NCBI GenBank assembly: GCA_037043235.1
Contig: JAWRVZ010000027.1
Coordinates: forward strand, 3,411,501-3,475,500
Direction: 5' to 3'
Origin: Rhodeus uyekii
Taxonomy: Eukaryota; Chordata; Actinopteri; Cypriniformes; Acheilognathidae
DNA: 64,000 bases
Shown here: in pieces, positions 35,268 to 47,182 of the stretch
How positions within the stretch are numbered: the stretch's first letter is position 1
Layout: each line of letters begins with the position of its first letter
The notes under the pieces: generated by a model
Seen by the model: only the letters and a program-made list of their open reading frames with translations
Databases searched by the model: none
What the model was told of the DNA's origin: nothing
Translations under genes and position numbers: made by a program

Positions 35268-35568
35268 GCAAAACTTATTCTATTGCAACCAGTATACATA
35301 TAATTTATTCTTCATTTGTATGCAAGTCATGCAACTTGCGACAAGACTAGACGTACTAAAATAACCCTGACACTCCAAAAAGTAGACCTAGAAGTAGAAG
35401 CTATCACCAAAAGCCTCAACTGACGGAAACTACGAAGTGAAAATGTCTTGCTAGCGGTCATGTTTACAGCGAGCTGCTCTACCCAGCTGTCTTCCCTCTT
35501 CAGGGTGGAAAAGTTTGAGTTAAGCCCCAGTTCTGTTCAAACTCAGAGGACACACTGCAGGCAGAGGC

Positions 35569-35570
<2 letters not shown>

Positions 35571-35599
<29 letters not shown>

Positions 35600-35613
35600 A
35601 GCGCACACACACA
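35571..35613. repeat. (CA)n microsatellite
   Basis: CA tract with one AAGCG interruption near its 3' end. Confidence 0.95.
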
Positions 35614-37548
35614 GTGCTAATGCCAGGTGGCATCCTGCTACTTCAGCACTGCCCAGAGACACACATGAGCAGGTGGCATTTAATGTCTGAGCACAGGAAA
35701 GAGCAGGAGAACCTTGCAGGGGTGAGGAAGAAAAGGAGAAATGTAAGCAAAAGGCCACTGGAACTATGTTCAATAAAATAGCTTTCTGTTTGGTCAACCC
35801 GTGACCTGTTTTTTTTTTTTTTTTAGGTTTTAGCCAATGCTGTTAACAATTTAATTATTGCTATGCATATCACAATATCCCTATTACTTTTTTTATTTTT
35901 TATTATGGAGCAAACTTAGTCTCTTAGTTTAGTTGAGGAAAGGATTAAAAACGATTTTAAAATACAGTGCATTTACTGAAGATAATGTGGTTGTTAAACT
36001 TCCCCCCAAGAACCCCCTATAGGATATATTGGATATATATTTATCCTTTTATATTTAGATAATTTATACTTTAAAAATGTGTCAAGAAATTGCTGTTGAA
36101 TTCTGTCATTTTGCTCGGTGTCGTTGGACTGTTCAAAATATAGCGGGACAAGCTGCTTCAGAGAGAAACAGGAAGACATTTTTCAAGGTGAGTGTCATGT
36201 GAGTGTCCATGGATGTGGAATTCTTTGATGTCAAAGAGCTGAATATAACCTGCGCTGATAGATTCTAACGGCCATTTTTCCACTCTGATGACCATTTGAG
36301 CAATATACCTCTATTGTCATCCGTGAATAAATCACTAGGGTCAATCTATTATACCCCAATGTTCTATACCACTGAACAGAAGCAGATTTAGACTCTAGAT
36401 CTGTTGTGCATGGACAATGAAAAGATGTGTAGAAATATATGTAATTTAGTGTAATAATACCATTTAACTACAAATGCAGCCTTGCTTATTTTCTTCAAGC
36501 AAACTGTGAAAAACCTCTGTGAAATTAATCAAAATATAACCTTACCATCGGTGTTGTCTGGATGCTTTGCCTTTAACTGGATCAAATCAAGTACTCCTTC
36601 TGAAATATAAAGGAGATTGAGATGATGTTTAGCAACAATGATCAACAATAAATGAACTACATAAACTAATAGACTAATTTGATACAACACACTGAGCTGT
36701 GCACCCATTGCTCAAGGAAGAGAGATTCATTTCTTTCGCAGGAAACAATGACAGTAACAGTATTCTATATTTCATAATAGTGTTTGTAAAGAGCATTTTT
36801 GATGTCCATTTCTTCCTGAAAGGAAAATGTTTTGGCACAATGAATCTTGGGAACTAGGTTGTGGTCAACCATCAATAATTCAGGCAGACTGCATGTGCAC
36901 GGAAAGGCGACAGCTTTACTCTGGGAGTGAAAAACTGCCGGCTCACATTCAAGATTGGATGTCAAATAATTTTGAAATCTTAGGAGGTCAGGAAGGTCCT
37001 GTGGAAAAGCTGTCAGGTCCTAAAGTTTAGTCCTGCAACTGTGCTGGCAGAAACGGTGGATTGTTGATCATGATACACTTAAGCTGTAGCGTTATGAAAA
37101 TCTATACTGTGTGTAAAATAAATTGGATTTACTGGGCATGCTGTCTGGACCGAGAGAGAGTTTTGGCATTTAAACGCACTAGACACTGGAGTGAAGGGTG
37201 GCTGTCCTTGCCAAGATGAATAGCCATCCATTTATTTGATTAACCACTCAAGTCCATTCACAGCACTGAGTTGTGCAGCATACTAAAATAAAGAAAACAA
37301 AGAACCAATTGCAGCATAAACAGCGTATTTGCTAAGACGTCATTTCTACTGATTATGCTTAGTGACATGGTAACAAATGATTAAATGTCAATCCTTAACC
37401 TAGCCTGCACTATGGTCATGCATTATGCATTAATCATGCGTTTTGTAGAGAAGAGGTTTGATGTTACTTTTTTATGTGATTTGATTTACTTTTTTTTCCC
37501 TGGTGGATTTTAAAACTGATGAAAAAAGGGGGAATCTGAGCCACATCC
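35614..37548. other. Non-coding stretch
   Basis: T16 at about 35810-35825. A short exon-like frame at 36059-36188, ending at a GTGAGT, is discussed in the findings. No gene is supported. Confidence 0.4.
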
Positions 37549-37670
37549 ATTACATTTATGCATTTAGCAGACACTTTGATAAAAGCTGCTACTGCATTCA
37601 AGGTAGAGTATACATTTTATCAGTTCACATACATTCACTATGAAATCAAACTCTTGACCTTGGTATTTCT
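37549..37670 (-). mobile_element. tRNA-derived SINE, degraded reverse copy
   Basis: 'TTACATTTATGCATTTAGCA' followed by GACACTTTGATAAAAGC is the reverse complement of the SINE tail. 'CAAACTCTTGACCTTGGT' is a decayed B-box region. Divergence is high. Confidence 0.5.
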
Positions 37671-38154
37671 AGTATTTTCTATGTGTGTATCAATACAGAA
37701 AGTTCCATTTAATCAGTTCAATAATTACAATTAAACTGTATAATTTATAAAAATAGTTATACTCTCTCCATATATATATATGCTTTGTTTGCACACAAAA
37801 AAACATACTTGACTAAGTGTTCACAAGTGGATCACAATAAATGAATGCTATGTTGTCGCTCAAGCAGTCGTAGGAGATTAATATTTTGTAAATAAAATGG
37901 TAAATTTTCTTTTGTGAAAAATCTTTTGTGCAAACAAAGAACTAAATGGAGGTTAAACCACTGGAGTCTTTAATGATGTCTTTTTAACTTTCTGGGGTAC
38001 GAAAGTAATAGTTGCATAGACTGATAATGGAGAGAAAGAAAGCTCTCAAATTTAATATAAAAGATCTTAATTTGTGTACTGAACAAATGTTTTACATGTT
38101 TGTAACGATATGAGTGCGAGTAATTAATGACAGAATTTTCATTTTTGGGTGATC
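37671..38154. other. Non-coding AT-rich stretch ending in a MITE end
   Basis: 'AATTTTCATTTTTGGGTGAT' at 38134-38153 is the right end of the GGGTGAAC-family MITE, interrupted by the next element. Confidence 0.45.
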
Positions 38155-38156
38155 TA

Positions 38157-38787
38157 CCGTATTTTCCCGCATATAACCCGCGGGTTATACCAGATTTTAC
38201 AAACCCTGCATTGGGGTGCGGGTTATATAAGGGTGCGGGCTATATCACACATTTTCTATACGTAATAATATTTCAATATATTTGTTACGTCCCTAAGGAC
38301 GTGTTTTGCGGTATTTTCTTTCTGTTTTACTTTCTTTTCGAGAGTTGTTGTCTCTGGCGCTTGTACTGTCACTCTAACAGCTTGCACTGATAGGCTGTCT
38401 GACCTGTCAATCATGCAAAAAGACGTGATTGGCTGTGCTGCCATGAGGGCGTGCTCTTCTCATCTCATCCGATAATCAACACGCTTCTTAAGGGACGAGC
38501 TGCTGCTGCACACACTGCTTTTTCTTTTTGTTCTGATTCTGATTTGTGTTTGTTTTCTTATTATTTGAATTTCACGCACAAGCGCTGTGTACCAAGCCTG
38601 AACAGTTATGGATAATTGACGTCATGCGAGCAACATTCGAAATTCGAAATGTGAACTTACACAAAAAAGTTCAATAATCTATGGGTGCGGGTTATATAGC
38701 GGTGCGGGTTATGCCCACAATTTTTTACACAGCACCCCAAAACCCGCGGGTTATCTGCGTCTGCGGGTTATATGCTGGAAAATTTGG
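38157..38787 (+). mobile_element. CCGTATTTTCCCGC-family element, second copy
   Basis: Left end CCGTATTTTCCCGCATATAA, right end GCTGGAAAATTTGG, TA on both sides (38155-38156 and 38788-38789), 631 bp. The left TIR is intact and the right one diverged. The body shares 'GGTGCGGGCTATATCACA', 'GATAATTGACGTCATGCG' and 'GTGCGGGTTATGCC' with 32402-32924. The interior (38285-38600) is longer than in the first copy. It is inserted in a MITE right end and is followed by a 27-bp flank beginning TAACTACTTTAAC that also occurs after the first unit at 32769. Confidence 0.75.
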
Positions 38788-38814
38788 TAACTACTTTAAC
38801 AGGCAAGAGTAACT

Positions 38815-39625
38815 AAAAGGAAAAGGGCCATAACAGTCCTTCATGTTGTCAGGTAGAGATGCAAACAAAACTAGAAGAAATTCAGACAGCAGCAGCATGG
38901 TTCATGGTCTTATGCAATCGCATCAGAGTGATATTGCAGTCACAAAAAGACAGCAGCCCAGAGGAACATTCCCCTTGTTTCATTGGCTTTGGAAGTGGGC
39001 AGGTAATTCCACAGATGTAGGACCACCTGTCTCTTGAAGAGCTCTGATGCTCATTATTCGGCACACAACACACACTCCACTGTCTGTGTGACACAGCTTC
39101 AATTCTCTTACACAAAACCCTGTGGGACAGCAACAGATGCCACTGGCTGTCAGTCACAGTCACCTGACCACGGCCTGCTAGAGATCAAGAGCACTTCATG
39201 AACATGAACCATATGAACACTCATTCACACAGGTATAGAGAGAGAAAATGCAGCATGACACACTGTTCCAAACTCTAGTGAGAACTACCTGGACAGCATT
39301 TCTAAGAAAATCTTAGGCGCACTTCCCAGTTGTCACATATTGGTGGTTGTAGAAATTGCTCGACACGGGACAATCTAGACTAACACAGTTTTTAATCTTC
39401 ATTTTGTAACAACACCTGATTCCATGAAATTCTTCACAAATATGACAACCCCACAATGCACAGCAACATGCTCAGTAAAGTGTCATTAAGTAGATCGATA
39501 ATTAAAAATATGTATATTGCCAAATATGTTCACTTGGCAGACGGGAGGAACAAAAATCTCCAAAATGGCATTTCAAGATATAAAAATATTTTAAATTTAA
39601 TATTTAAAGATATAAAAATACAACT
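38815..39625. other. Non-coding stretch
   Basis: 38840-39190 is complex, unique sequence with overlapping short frames and no domain. Nothing else recognised. Confidence 0.4.
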
Positions 39626-39770
39626 TTCCTGTAGTTCAACCAGTAGAGCACTGGTGTTTACAACGCCAAGGTCAAGGTTTCGATTCCCAGGAAAAGCAAG
39701 AACTGTTTAGAATGTCAATGTGTTCCTTTGGATAAAAGCGTCTGCCAAATGCATAAATGTAAATGTAAAT
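39626..39770 (+). mobile_element. tRNA-derived SINE, copy B
   Basis: Best preserved copy. The tRNA-like head is CCTGTAGTTCAACCAGTAGA with a B-box-like GGTTTCGATTCCC. The tail is 'CCTTTGGATAAAAGCGTCTG' and ends in repeated TAAATG units. The B box has an extra T relative to GGTTCGATTCC, so it is not a functional tRNA gene. Confidence 0.8.
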
Positions 39771-39892
39771 TAGCAATAAAATCTGATAGAATGAAATAAT
39801 ATATTAAATTATATAATACTAATTATAACTATAATTTAATTTTAGAGTGTAACTATATAATAAAACCAATTTACCGACAGCGATTTGCAGTG

Positions 39893-39945
39893 AAAAAGTC
39901 TGCCAACCACACAGCAACCCCAGCAACCCCACAGCAACACACTAA
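39893..39945. repeat. CAACC-motif repeat, block 4
   Basis: 'AACCACACAGCAACCCCAGC' and repeats, as in the 13075-15295 blocks. Confidence 0.5.
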
Positions 39946-40384
39946 AGATGCTACCTAATAAGGTCGATGTCTGTGTGGATAGTATATATTGTGAAAGCTC
40001 ACTAATATTTGGGACACAGCCAGTGAATCCAATCAACCCAGAGACGTCTGAGATGTCTGAATCAAGCAAGTATAACAACACTTTAAGGAATAAAATTTAC
40101 AAAAAAAATCCCCTGACTAAGCAATCCTCTCAGATAAAGCTATTAAGAAACAAAGGATCCAAGATAGGACAATTACATTTTAAGGAGCCACTTGAGGACA
40201 AAAATCTAGTAGATAAGTTTGGAAAAACTCTGAAAGAACATGACATGCCCTTCCTTCGTTTCCATCTTTTCAGACAGCACATTGCGTCTGACAACCCCTC
40301 AGTCTGGCCCCCAATTGTGCTCCTTATCAGTGAGTCACGGTTTTCAATTTCTTTACTGCCACAGAGGAACTGTTACCAAAGAGA

Positions 40385-40426
<42 letters not shown>

Positions 40427-41449
40427 AAGTACTAAAAGTCAAAAAGTGAATAACTGCACATGCTGACCTCTCTGCTCCTGAGTCCGATAAAATGTCTGCT
40501 GCTCGGTGCTTTTCATCCATCAAAGTTTTTTTTTTAAAGAAGAAGCTGGAATCAGTAGCAGCTGTACTGTACTTTGCGGGTTTTCTCTAACTTTATTTTT
40601 TTAAAGGACTTTCTAGAAGTTATTATAGCATTACAGGACAAAAAAAGTAGAAGAAGAACATTCAATGTGCAAATCACTATACTGAGAAAAAATGTCTCAT
40701 ACATTTACATGATGCTTAAATTTAGCCTGTGACCCCTGTCAGATTTATGAGCTCACGTCTTTCAGTGCTTTTCTTCATATAAATGCCTTGTTCAGAATTG
40801 CTGATCTCTGATCTATCTATCTGTATATAATTGGCCAACATCATCTGAAAACAAGCTGAAAGATAATAAAGGCACCTCTGACTAGCCAAGAGTGAAAGTG
40901 AGAGTGTGAAAGAGATGAGAGGTGAACATTTGCTTCATTGATGACATGATCTTCAAAAGCATCATGCTATTTTGAATCTCTTGATACTGAATAGCATACT
41001 TACTTGATTACCTCAACACAAGCTCTGATGAAGCGGAGCGGTGTTTTGGAACACTCTGCCACTGACTCATTGAACATGACATGAGGACATTAGGTTGACG
41101 GAGGTGAGGGTACCATGTCTCATCTGCTTCTAGAACAGCAAGACAGTGACAGCAACAGACACAACATAATTAGAGGCATTGTTATAGCTGTGGCATTTAG
41201 AAAGTGCCTGCGGTTCCACGCTGGACTCATCAGGACTGAGCAGCTAGTCGTTTAGAAGATGACAAAATCATATCCAGTCATGTGTAAAATAAGTTCATGT
41301 TAAGTAGTTATGAACTACACTGATGCTTAAGGCTAATCATGACTCGTGGAAACATTAGATTTCTGGAAAATTAAAGGATGTTTGAAAACATGAATAGACT
41401 ACTTTTGATATGACAATGGCATGAAATTTAACAATAACTAATATAAGGG
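39946..41449. other. Non-coding stretch including the longest non-simple open frame
   Basis: An open frame of 172 codons runs 39948-40466. Its last quarter is a GA microsatellite (40388-40424), and the remainder is lysine/serine/asparagine-rich with no recognisable domain. It starts inside the CAACC-motif repeat border and has no homologue that I know. I do not call it a gene. Confidence 0.4.
40388..40424. repeat. (GA)n microsatellite
   Basis: Perfect GA tract. Confidence 0.95.
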
Positions 41450-41471
41450 AGCGAGAGAGAGAGAGAGAGAG
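41450..41471. repeat. Short (GA)n tract
   Basis: GA repeat with a C near the start, immediately upstream of the GATA-type tract. Confidence 0.9.
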
Positions 41472-41510
41472 GAATGGATGCATGGATGGATGTAACTACA
41501 GACTGACGGA

Positions 41511-42401
41511 CTGATAGATAGATGATAGACAGATAACAATAGAACAATAGATAGAAAGATAAAATAATAGATAGAATAATAGTTAGATTGAATGATAAAT
41601 CAATAAATAGATAGAAAAAAATTATAGAATGATTGATAGAGTGAACGATAGAATAATCAATCGATGAATAGATAGAAAAACCAACAGAATGATTGAACAG
41701 AAAAATTCAGATAAAACAATAGATTGAACAATAGATAGAATGATAAAACAATAGATTAAATGATAGATTAAACAGATCTGATCTGGCTTTGGTGCTGTGG
41801 ACAGGGGTGGTATGAATAGTACATTAATAGGGTATTTCTAGTAAAAAAAAATATATATATATATCTCAATTGTACATGTGTTAATGTGTTAAAATTTAAT
41901 TTAACTAACACATTTAATATGCAACACCTTTAAAGACCATTAAAGTGGGATCTTCATATTTGGGGGTGCATGGCGTCAAAAAAGTAAGAAAATCCCTGTT
42001 TTAGTGTTGCTAAATAAAGTCTGGTACTTACAGCAGAAGACTGACCCTATTCCTGGAGAAATAAAAAAATATATATAAGCATATTTATAAATGTATACAT
42101 AATTTACAAATAAAAATTATTTCTAGATACAGTAGATTGAGAAAACAAATTATATAACAATAGGTAGATTGAACGATAGATAGATTAGATGGATAGATGG
42201 ATAGATAGATAGACAGATAGATTGAACGATAGATCAATAGATTGAACAAAAGATAGAATAATAGCTAGAAAGAATGATAGATAAAACAATAGACAGAATA
42301 ATAGAACAATAAAAAAAACAGGACAATAGACAGATTTAACGATAGACAGAACGATGGATAGAATGGTAGATAGACAGAACGATAGATAGAACAAACTTAT
42401 G
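41511..42401. repeat. GATA-type degenerate satellite in two blocks
   Basis: 41511-41778 and 42151-42401 consist of GATAGA, ATAGAT and GAACGATAGA words in the same sense. They are separated by about 370 bp of ordinary AT-rich sequence (41779-42150). Long reverse-strand Leu/Ser/Ile frames are artefacts of the repeat. Confidence 0.85.
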
Positions 42402-42650
42402 AAAGAGAGAAAGATTTCTAAAAAGAGAAAGTTTTACCTGATTAATGTACAGCGGTACTGTACATCTATTTGCAATAAATGGTGGATGAAAACACACGGA
42501 AAGAAAGTGCTCAAATTCTTTATGGTTGTAATACAGATTTTATGTGGCTCCAAAGAGCAATGAATCCCATCCTGAATTACAGAGATGGGATCTGCAAGCT
42601 GTCAGTTGGAGAATGTACTGTACATGAGGAAGGAGGCCTAAGGCGACTTC

Positions 42651-42652
<2 letters not shown>

Positions 42653-42715
<63 letters not shown>
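42653..42715. repeat. (GA)n microsatellite
   Basis: About 31 GA units. The Arg/Glu-rich open frame at 42479-42763 runs through it. Confidence 0.96.
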
Positions 42716-42721
<6 letters not shown>

Positions 42722-43169
42722 AAAAGTCAGGGAATTACAAATGGCCTAAAAGTAAAGTTTTAAAAGTATTTTTCCAAACATATATACACTTATTTGCCCA
42801 GTTAGACAGTTATTGATGTTTCTATTGCAATACTTCAGCCGCAGATAGACATGAGCTGCTAAGGTGTCGAAAGTAAAAAGCTGCAGCTATTCTACTCACA
42901 ATGGTCAGGGATATAGGGGGCAGAACAAATCTCCAGTTTGAAGTATAACAATAGTGAGAGAAACAGGAACAGAATCAAAACGACACGCATTTGGAATACA
43001 AATGTATATTCTACAGTCATAATGACAAAATGTGAACAGAACCTTTTTTATTGACATGGTAATCTATCAATCTCAAGAACTGCGTAGAGAGACTGCTGTC
43101 AACCACCCACTTTTCTGAGCTGAAATGCATATCAGTCAAAACAGAGAAAGCTATGGAGAAATTAGACCA

Positions 43170-43326
43170 TTACATTTACATTTATGCATTTGGCAGACGC
43201 TTTTATCTAAAGTGACTTACATTGCATTCAAGCAACAAATTGAATCAGTTCTTGCTTTCCCTGGGATCGAACCCATGACCATAGCGTTGTAAATACCAAT
43301 GCTCTACTGATTGAGCTACAGGAAAG
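43170..43326 (-). mobile_element. tRNA-derived SINE, copy C
   Basis: Reverse orientation: tail TTATGCATTTGGCAGACGCT at the left, then TGGGATCGAACCC (B box reversed), then 'CTACTGATTGAGCTACAGG' (A box side) at the right. On the minus strand this reads CCTGTAGCTCAATCAGTAG and GGGTTCGATCCCA, a clean tRNA-like head. Confidence 0.8.
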
Positions 43327-44879
43327 CCAATAGATGTTGATTCGTCTGGTTTTGTCTTTTTATCCTTCTTTTTTTTCCAAAAGGTGAAGCATGTAATGTC
43401 TGTGCCACTAGAATCACCAATCCAAATTACCAAATCCTGACATTTCACTGAATATGCCCCCTGTCTACCATTGGTCAGAAAATAGATAGCCACATCCCTA
43501 AACTCACACGAATGGTTGAGAAAATTTGCTACAACACAGCACGATATTTACAGTGTTGGTAATATTTCAAAAGTCATGTTGATTCACTTGAATTTTTGCC
43601 TCATTATAAATGTCTTTACTTTCACTTGATCAACTGAATCCTTGCTGAATAAAAAAATTTAAAAATTATTTAAAAAATTGAACTAAATTGTATAAATTTA
43701 GTAAATTTAACTACATTTTTGACCCAGATTAAAATCATGATGGTTTGCAGCATACTTTTTTTTTGTAACCAATTAAAGTGTGGTTAAACTTCCTTTAAGA
43801 TTTGAATAGTAAAAATACTTAATAGCTAAAAAGATACAAACATTAACAGACTAAATTCATCTCAAGCAAAGACTATTTTAACTATTTTAATTCTGATTGT
43901 CACTGATGACAGGAGAGGTGCTTGTGGTGGCATTTTTAAGAGCTCACTTCATTTTCCAATTTGCATTGCTTAATGAACTATCCTTGAAATGATGTTGTGA
44001 TTGACTCGGCTGAGCTCAAGAGAGCGAGTGAGTAAGCGAGCGAGAGAGAGGCACAGAGAAAATAAATGAGAAAATCTCTCCAAACACTCAAACTAGCTAA
44101 CTAATATTTGGAAGGGACCAGTGAGCTCAAGCCATTAGTACAGTATGTACGTAGGTCGGCATTTATGTCCCTTTTTAATCATCGGTGTGTGTCATAAAAT
44201 TTGTGGTAGTATGAAGCTGTCACTTTGATCATTTCCAAAGAGAAATAGACGTACATCCTGATGCTTCCTCTGCATCAATGAACCAGATAAAATAATCACA
44301 GTCCAACAGACACCAGACAATCAACACAATTCTGACAGGAGCCAATGATCCAAGCCACATAAATTAAACACCCAAAGGGATGTTTTTGGGACACACCATT
44401 GAGCAACTCAATGGGATATATAGGAACACTTTCTGATGAGCTATACAAAATGTTTGGATGGGAGAGAAAATACCTTTATCTGTGTAAGTAGGGTTGTGAT
44501 TTCCTATATCCCATTAACATGCTCCATAAATAGCTTTCTCCCTGTGTGTCTGAGTGTCATCAACCTGATCTAGGACATTTATCATGGAAAGAGAAACACA
44601 TTTGTAAAGTGACATTGTGGTAGGATGATCTCCTGCCTGCTGTAGTGAACTACTACACTTTTTGTGATCTTCACAAGGTCAAGGCACTTCGGTCAAAGTC
44701 AAAAGCTGCTCGACTGTCCCTCCATTGAAATGTGAATAAAAGTCTAAATTCAAACTGTTCATCATATAAAGCAATCAAGACTCTTCAGAAAATGTGGACT
44801 AATCTGCTTGATACATATGGATTCGTTTTACGTTCTCTTTATGAATGTTTTGAACCATCAAATTGGTAGTTGTGTAGCT
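43327..44879. other. Non-coding stretch
   Basis: No gene or named repeat. There is a short GAGCGAG-rich stretch at 44019-44050. Confidence 0.45.
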
Positions 44880-44977
44880 GTCAATGGACAATCTTCATTT
44901 GTGTCCCGAAGATGAACGAAACTCTTAAGGGTTTGGAATGAGTAATTAATGATTTTTGGGTGAACTATCCCTTTAAA
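44880..44977. mobile_element. MITE right-half fragment
   Basis: 'TTTTTGGGTGAACTATCCCT' with TTAAAT ends the fragment, the terminus shared with 16412-17189 and 27716-27855. It lies only 11 bp upstream of the Tigger-like element. Confidence 0.6.
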
Positions 44978-44988
44978 TATTCTTAATG

Positions 44989-45786
44989 CAGTGGAGTTCA
45001 CTTATCTCGACTCACGGTTAACTCGCCAATACTATTATGTCGACGTTTTTGAAGTGGAACCGCCAAACCCCCTATTTGTCTTTTCTTGTGGGTAATGTCT
45101 ATTCTTTTACGTCGCCGAAATCTAATATCTCAAGCACAAAAAAGGGACAAATTTGCCACTTCACATGGTTATCTCGTGACTGAGAGTTCACTGCACATGC
45201 GCTGAGTTCGCATTGCACGTGGATCGCGGTCATTGTTGCCAGTGTTGTTCTTATTGAGAAAACACATTAGACAGGCAGAACGCAAGAAAGTATGCAATCT
45301 AGTACAGCCACACACACACGCACGCACGCACACACAAACACATCCCTGCGGGTTCACAAACCCACCGCTGTGGATTGAAGATCCAGGTTGTTAAAAGACG
45401 GGACGAAGCCGAATCTGTTGAGAAAGCACATTAGACAGGCAGAACGCAAGAAAGTATGCAATCTGCTACAGCGTGATGACCTCACGAATATGTTATGACT
45501 GTTTACGCTGTGAGCAAAATTGTGTTTGCAATGTTGGAGAATATAATTAAAGGTTTGTATGGAGAATCAAAGTTGTTTTTTATTGTATACTGGTAAAGCT
45601 CTACTGTTAGTTGGTGCACATATGACTTTTGTTGTTAGCAAACATATACAGTGTATGTACATTTTTATAGCATGCCGATTGCTTCATCAAATAAATTGTC
45701 ATATTAGCTGTTGGTTATCTCGCTAAATGGTTATCTCAACGCTTTTTTGCATCCCCCGAGGCCGTCAATATAACCGAACTCCACTG
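44989..45786 (+). mobile_element. Pogo/Tigger-like element, full-length non-autonomous copy
   Basis: Left end CAGTGGAGTTCACTTATCTC and right end ...ATAACCGAACTCCACTG form TIRs, with TA following at 45787-45788. The left flank is TG, not TA, so that TSD is eroded. Inside is a direct duplication of about 50 bp, 'ACACATTAGACAGGCAGAAC' at 45265 and 'GCACATTAGACAGGCAGAAC' at 45426, with CA/CG-rich simple sequence between. Related copies: 3383-3669, 52458-52549 and 55975-56822 (inverted). No intact transposase. Confidence 0.75.
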
Positions 45787-46589
45787 TAGTTTTTGTCAAC
45801 AGCTTAATAGTGCAGCTAGCTTGACTATAGTTTAATTTAGCTTTTCATGCTACAAGCTTCTCATAAACTAACAACCATCAAAAACGAACATAATTCAGAA
45901 TAACCTTAAAACAGATGGTCCGCTTGCCTGTACTCTCTAAAACAAGTGAGTGTTTAATGGAAAACAACATTCCGCATAGGTGATCTGGCAACTGCGGTGA
46001 TGAAACACATAGTGGTTAAACATGCCACCTTAAAATGCAGTGTGTGACATTTACAAGCTATTTACAGAGACAGTAGAATTTATCTATTATTAACATATAA
46101 CCTATTGAATTATTTACAATACCATGAGGGAATTGTTTATGCTTTGTAATGTGTAAACCTTTACCATTGAATTGATGAATAAATCACATTTGTTCTTGCA
46201 GGTGTGTGGGCATGCTGGGACTGGCAATTACGCCAAAACAAGGGTATTAAAAAACAAACATAATTACTCACAGTCATCGGCAGTGCTGCGAACAGGCATT
46301 TTCCTTACCTGCAGAGACGTCACAATACAACCACACACCCACAGCTGCGATTAATTCACTCTAATTCACAAGCTAATTAAATTTGTCAGAACAGAGTGCA
46401 TTTTTCCCTTTTTTGCGGCTACAAATTCGACGAAATAAACCCGAGACGTTTCTCAGGCTTATGTGCGTAAAATAGAAAAATATGCCGTAATTCATTCGAG
46501 AGGTCAAAGCCAGTAATAACCTGTGCAAATGGCAAATCTTCCACAGATGGTTAAATATGCATGCATTCACACATTTTATACGAAGGACC
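45787..46589. other. Non-coding stretch
   Basis: No repeat or gene recognised. Confidence 0.45.
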
Positions 46590-47130
46590 GGCCCCCGAAC
46601 CTTCAGCTATATAAGCAGGGTCAAATGGGACACTGTCCTCCTTTCATTGAGGTTAATAATTTAGAGAGCAATTAGACAGGAAGGGAGACGGTTTCATGTA
46701 CTGATGGAGGGAGCTAGGGGTGGTTAGGGGCCGTCCACGCTCCCCGGCCTTGATCTCGGGGCCCGGGGATCTACGTTGTGACAGTGACATTAACGAGCAT
46801 TCGCAGTGAGCGTGAGGTCGGCTCTGTGCCCATTAGCAAGCTCCCATCAGAGTAATTAGAGGACATATGCTCAAGATCAGCGCTTTCAGAACGCCTTGCC
46901 AATGAGGGATTGATTTCTGGAGGGTTTTTTTTTTTTCGCACTCTGGGCCCCCTACCTGAGCGCACGTAATCTAATCTGGCAGTCTGTAGAGTAAACACAC
47001 ATAGAAAACAGCCTACGCAATTGATCTGACTGGAGTGGCTCGTGAAATCGATGCCTTTATTGTGACAATCAAGCAGGAAGAGGCAACCACTGAAATGTGC
47101 CACATTCAGCCTTACTTCAGTTTCACTCAA
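46590..47130. other. Low-repeat block, candidate conserved non-coding sequence
   Basis: Contains 'GAGGTTAATAATTTAGAGAG' near 46650, a GC-rich 'GGGGCCCGGGGATCTACG' near 46758, and 'CATCAGAGTAATTAGAGGAC' near 46846. A 119-codon reverse frame at 46771-47130 has no domain. Complexity and composition differ from the flanks, which fits a regulatory element but does not prove it. Confidence 0.4.
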
Positions 47131-47182
47131 GTATGATTATAGCGGCTATTTGTATAAATTATTGTTTTAATTGTTTTACATG

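Noticed and set aside
35000..35299. Ile/Tyr/Leu-rich reverse open frames resembling a membrane protein
   Set aside because: They are translations of the (ATAAT)n tract.
39948..40466. 172-codon open frame, the longest outside the pure CA tract
   Set aside because: It is Lys/Ser/Asn-rich without a recognisable domain, starts at a repeat border and ends through a GA microsatellite. A frame of this length is expected by chance in 64 kb of six-frame sequence.
42479..42763. Arg/Glu-rich open frame
   Set aside because: The second half is the GA microsatellite and the first half has no domain.
43250..43326. tRNA gene on the minus strand
   Set aside because: A and B boxes are tRNA-like, but no complete cloverleaf or acceptor stem is visible and the sequence runs into the SINE body shared with 15040 and 39626.
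46720..46780. CpG island promoter
   Set aside because: The GC-rich stretch is only about 60 bp and has few CpGs, far short of an island, with no adjacent exon.
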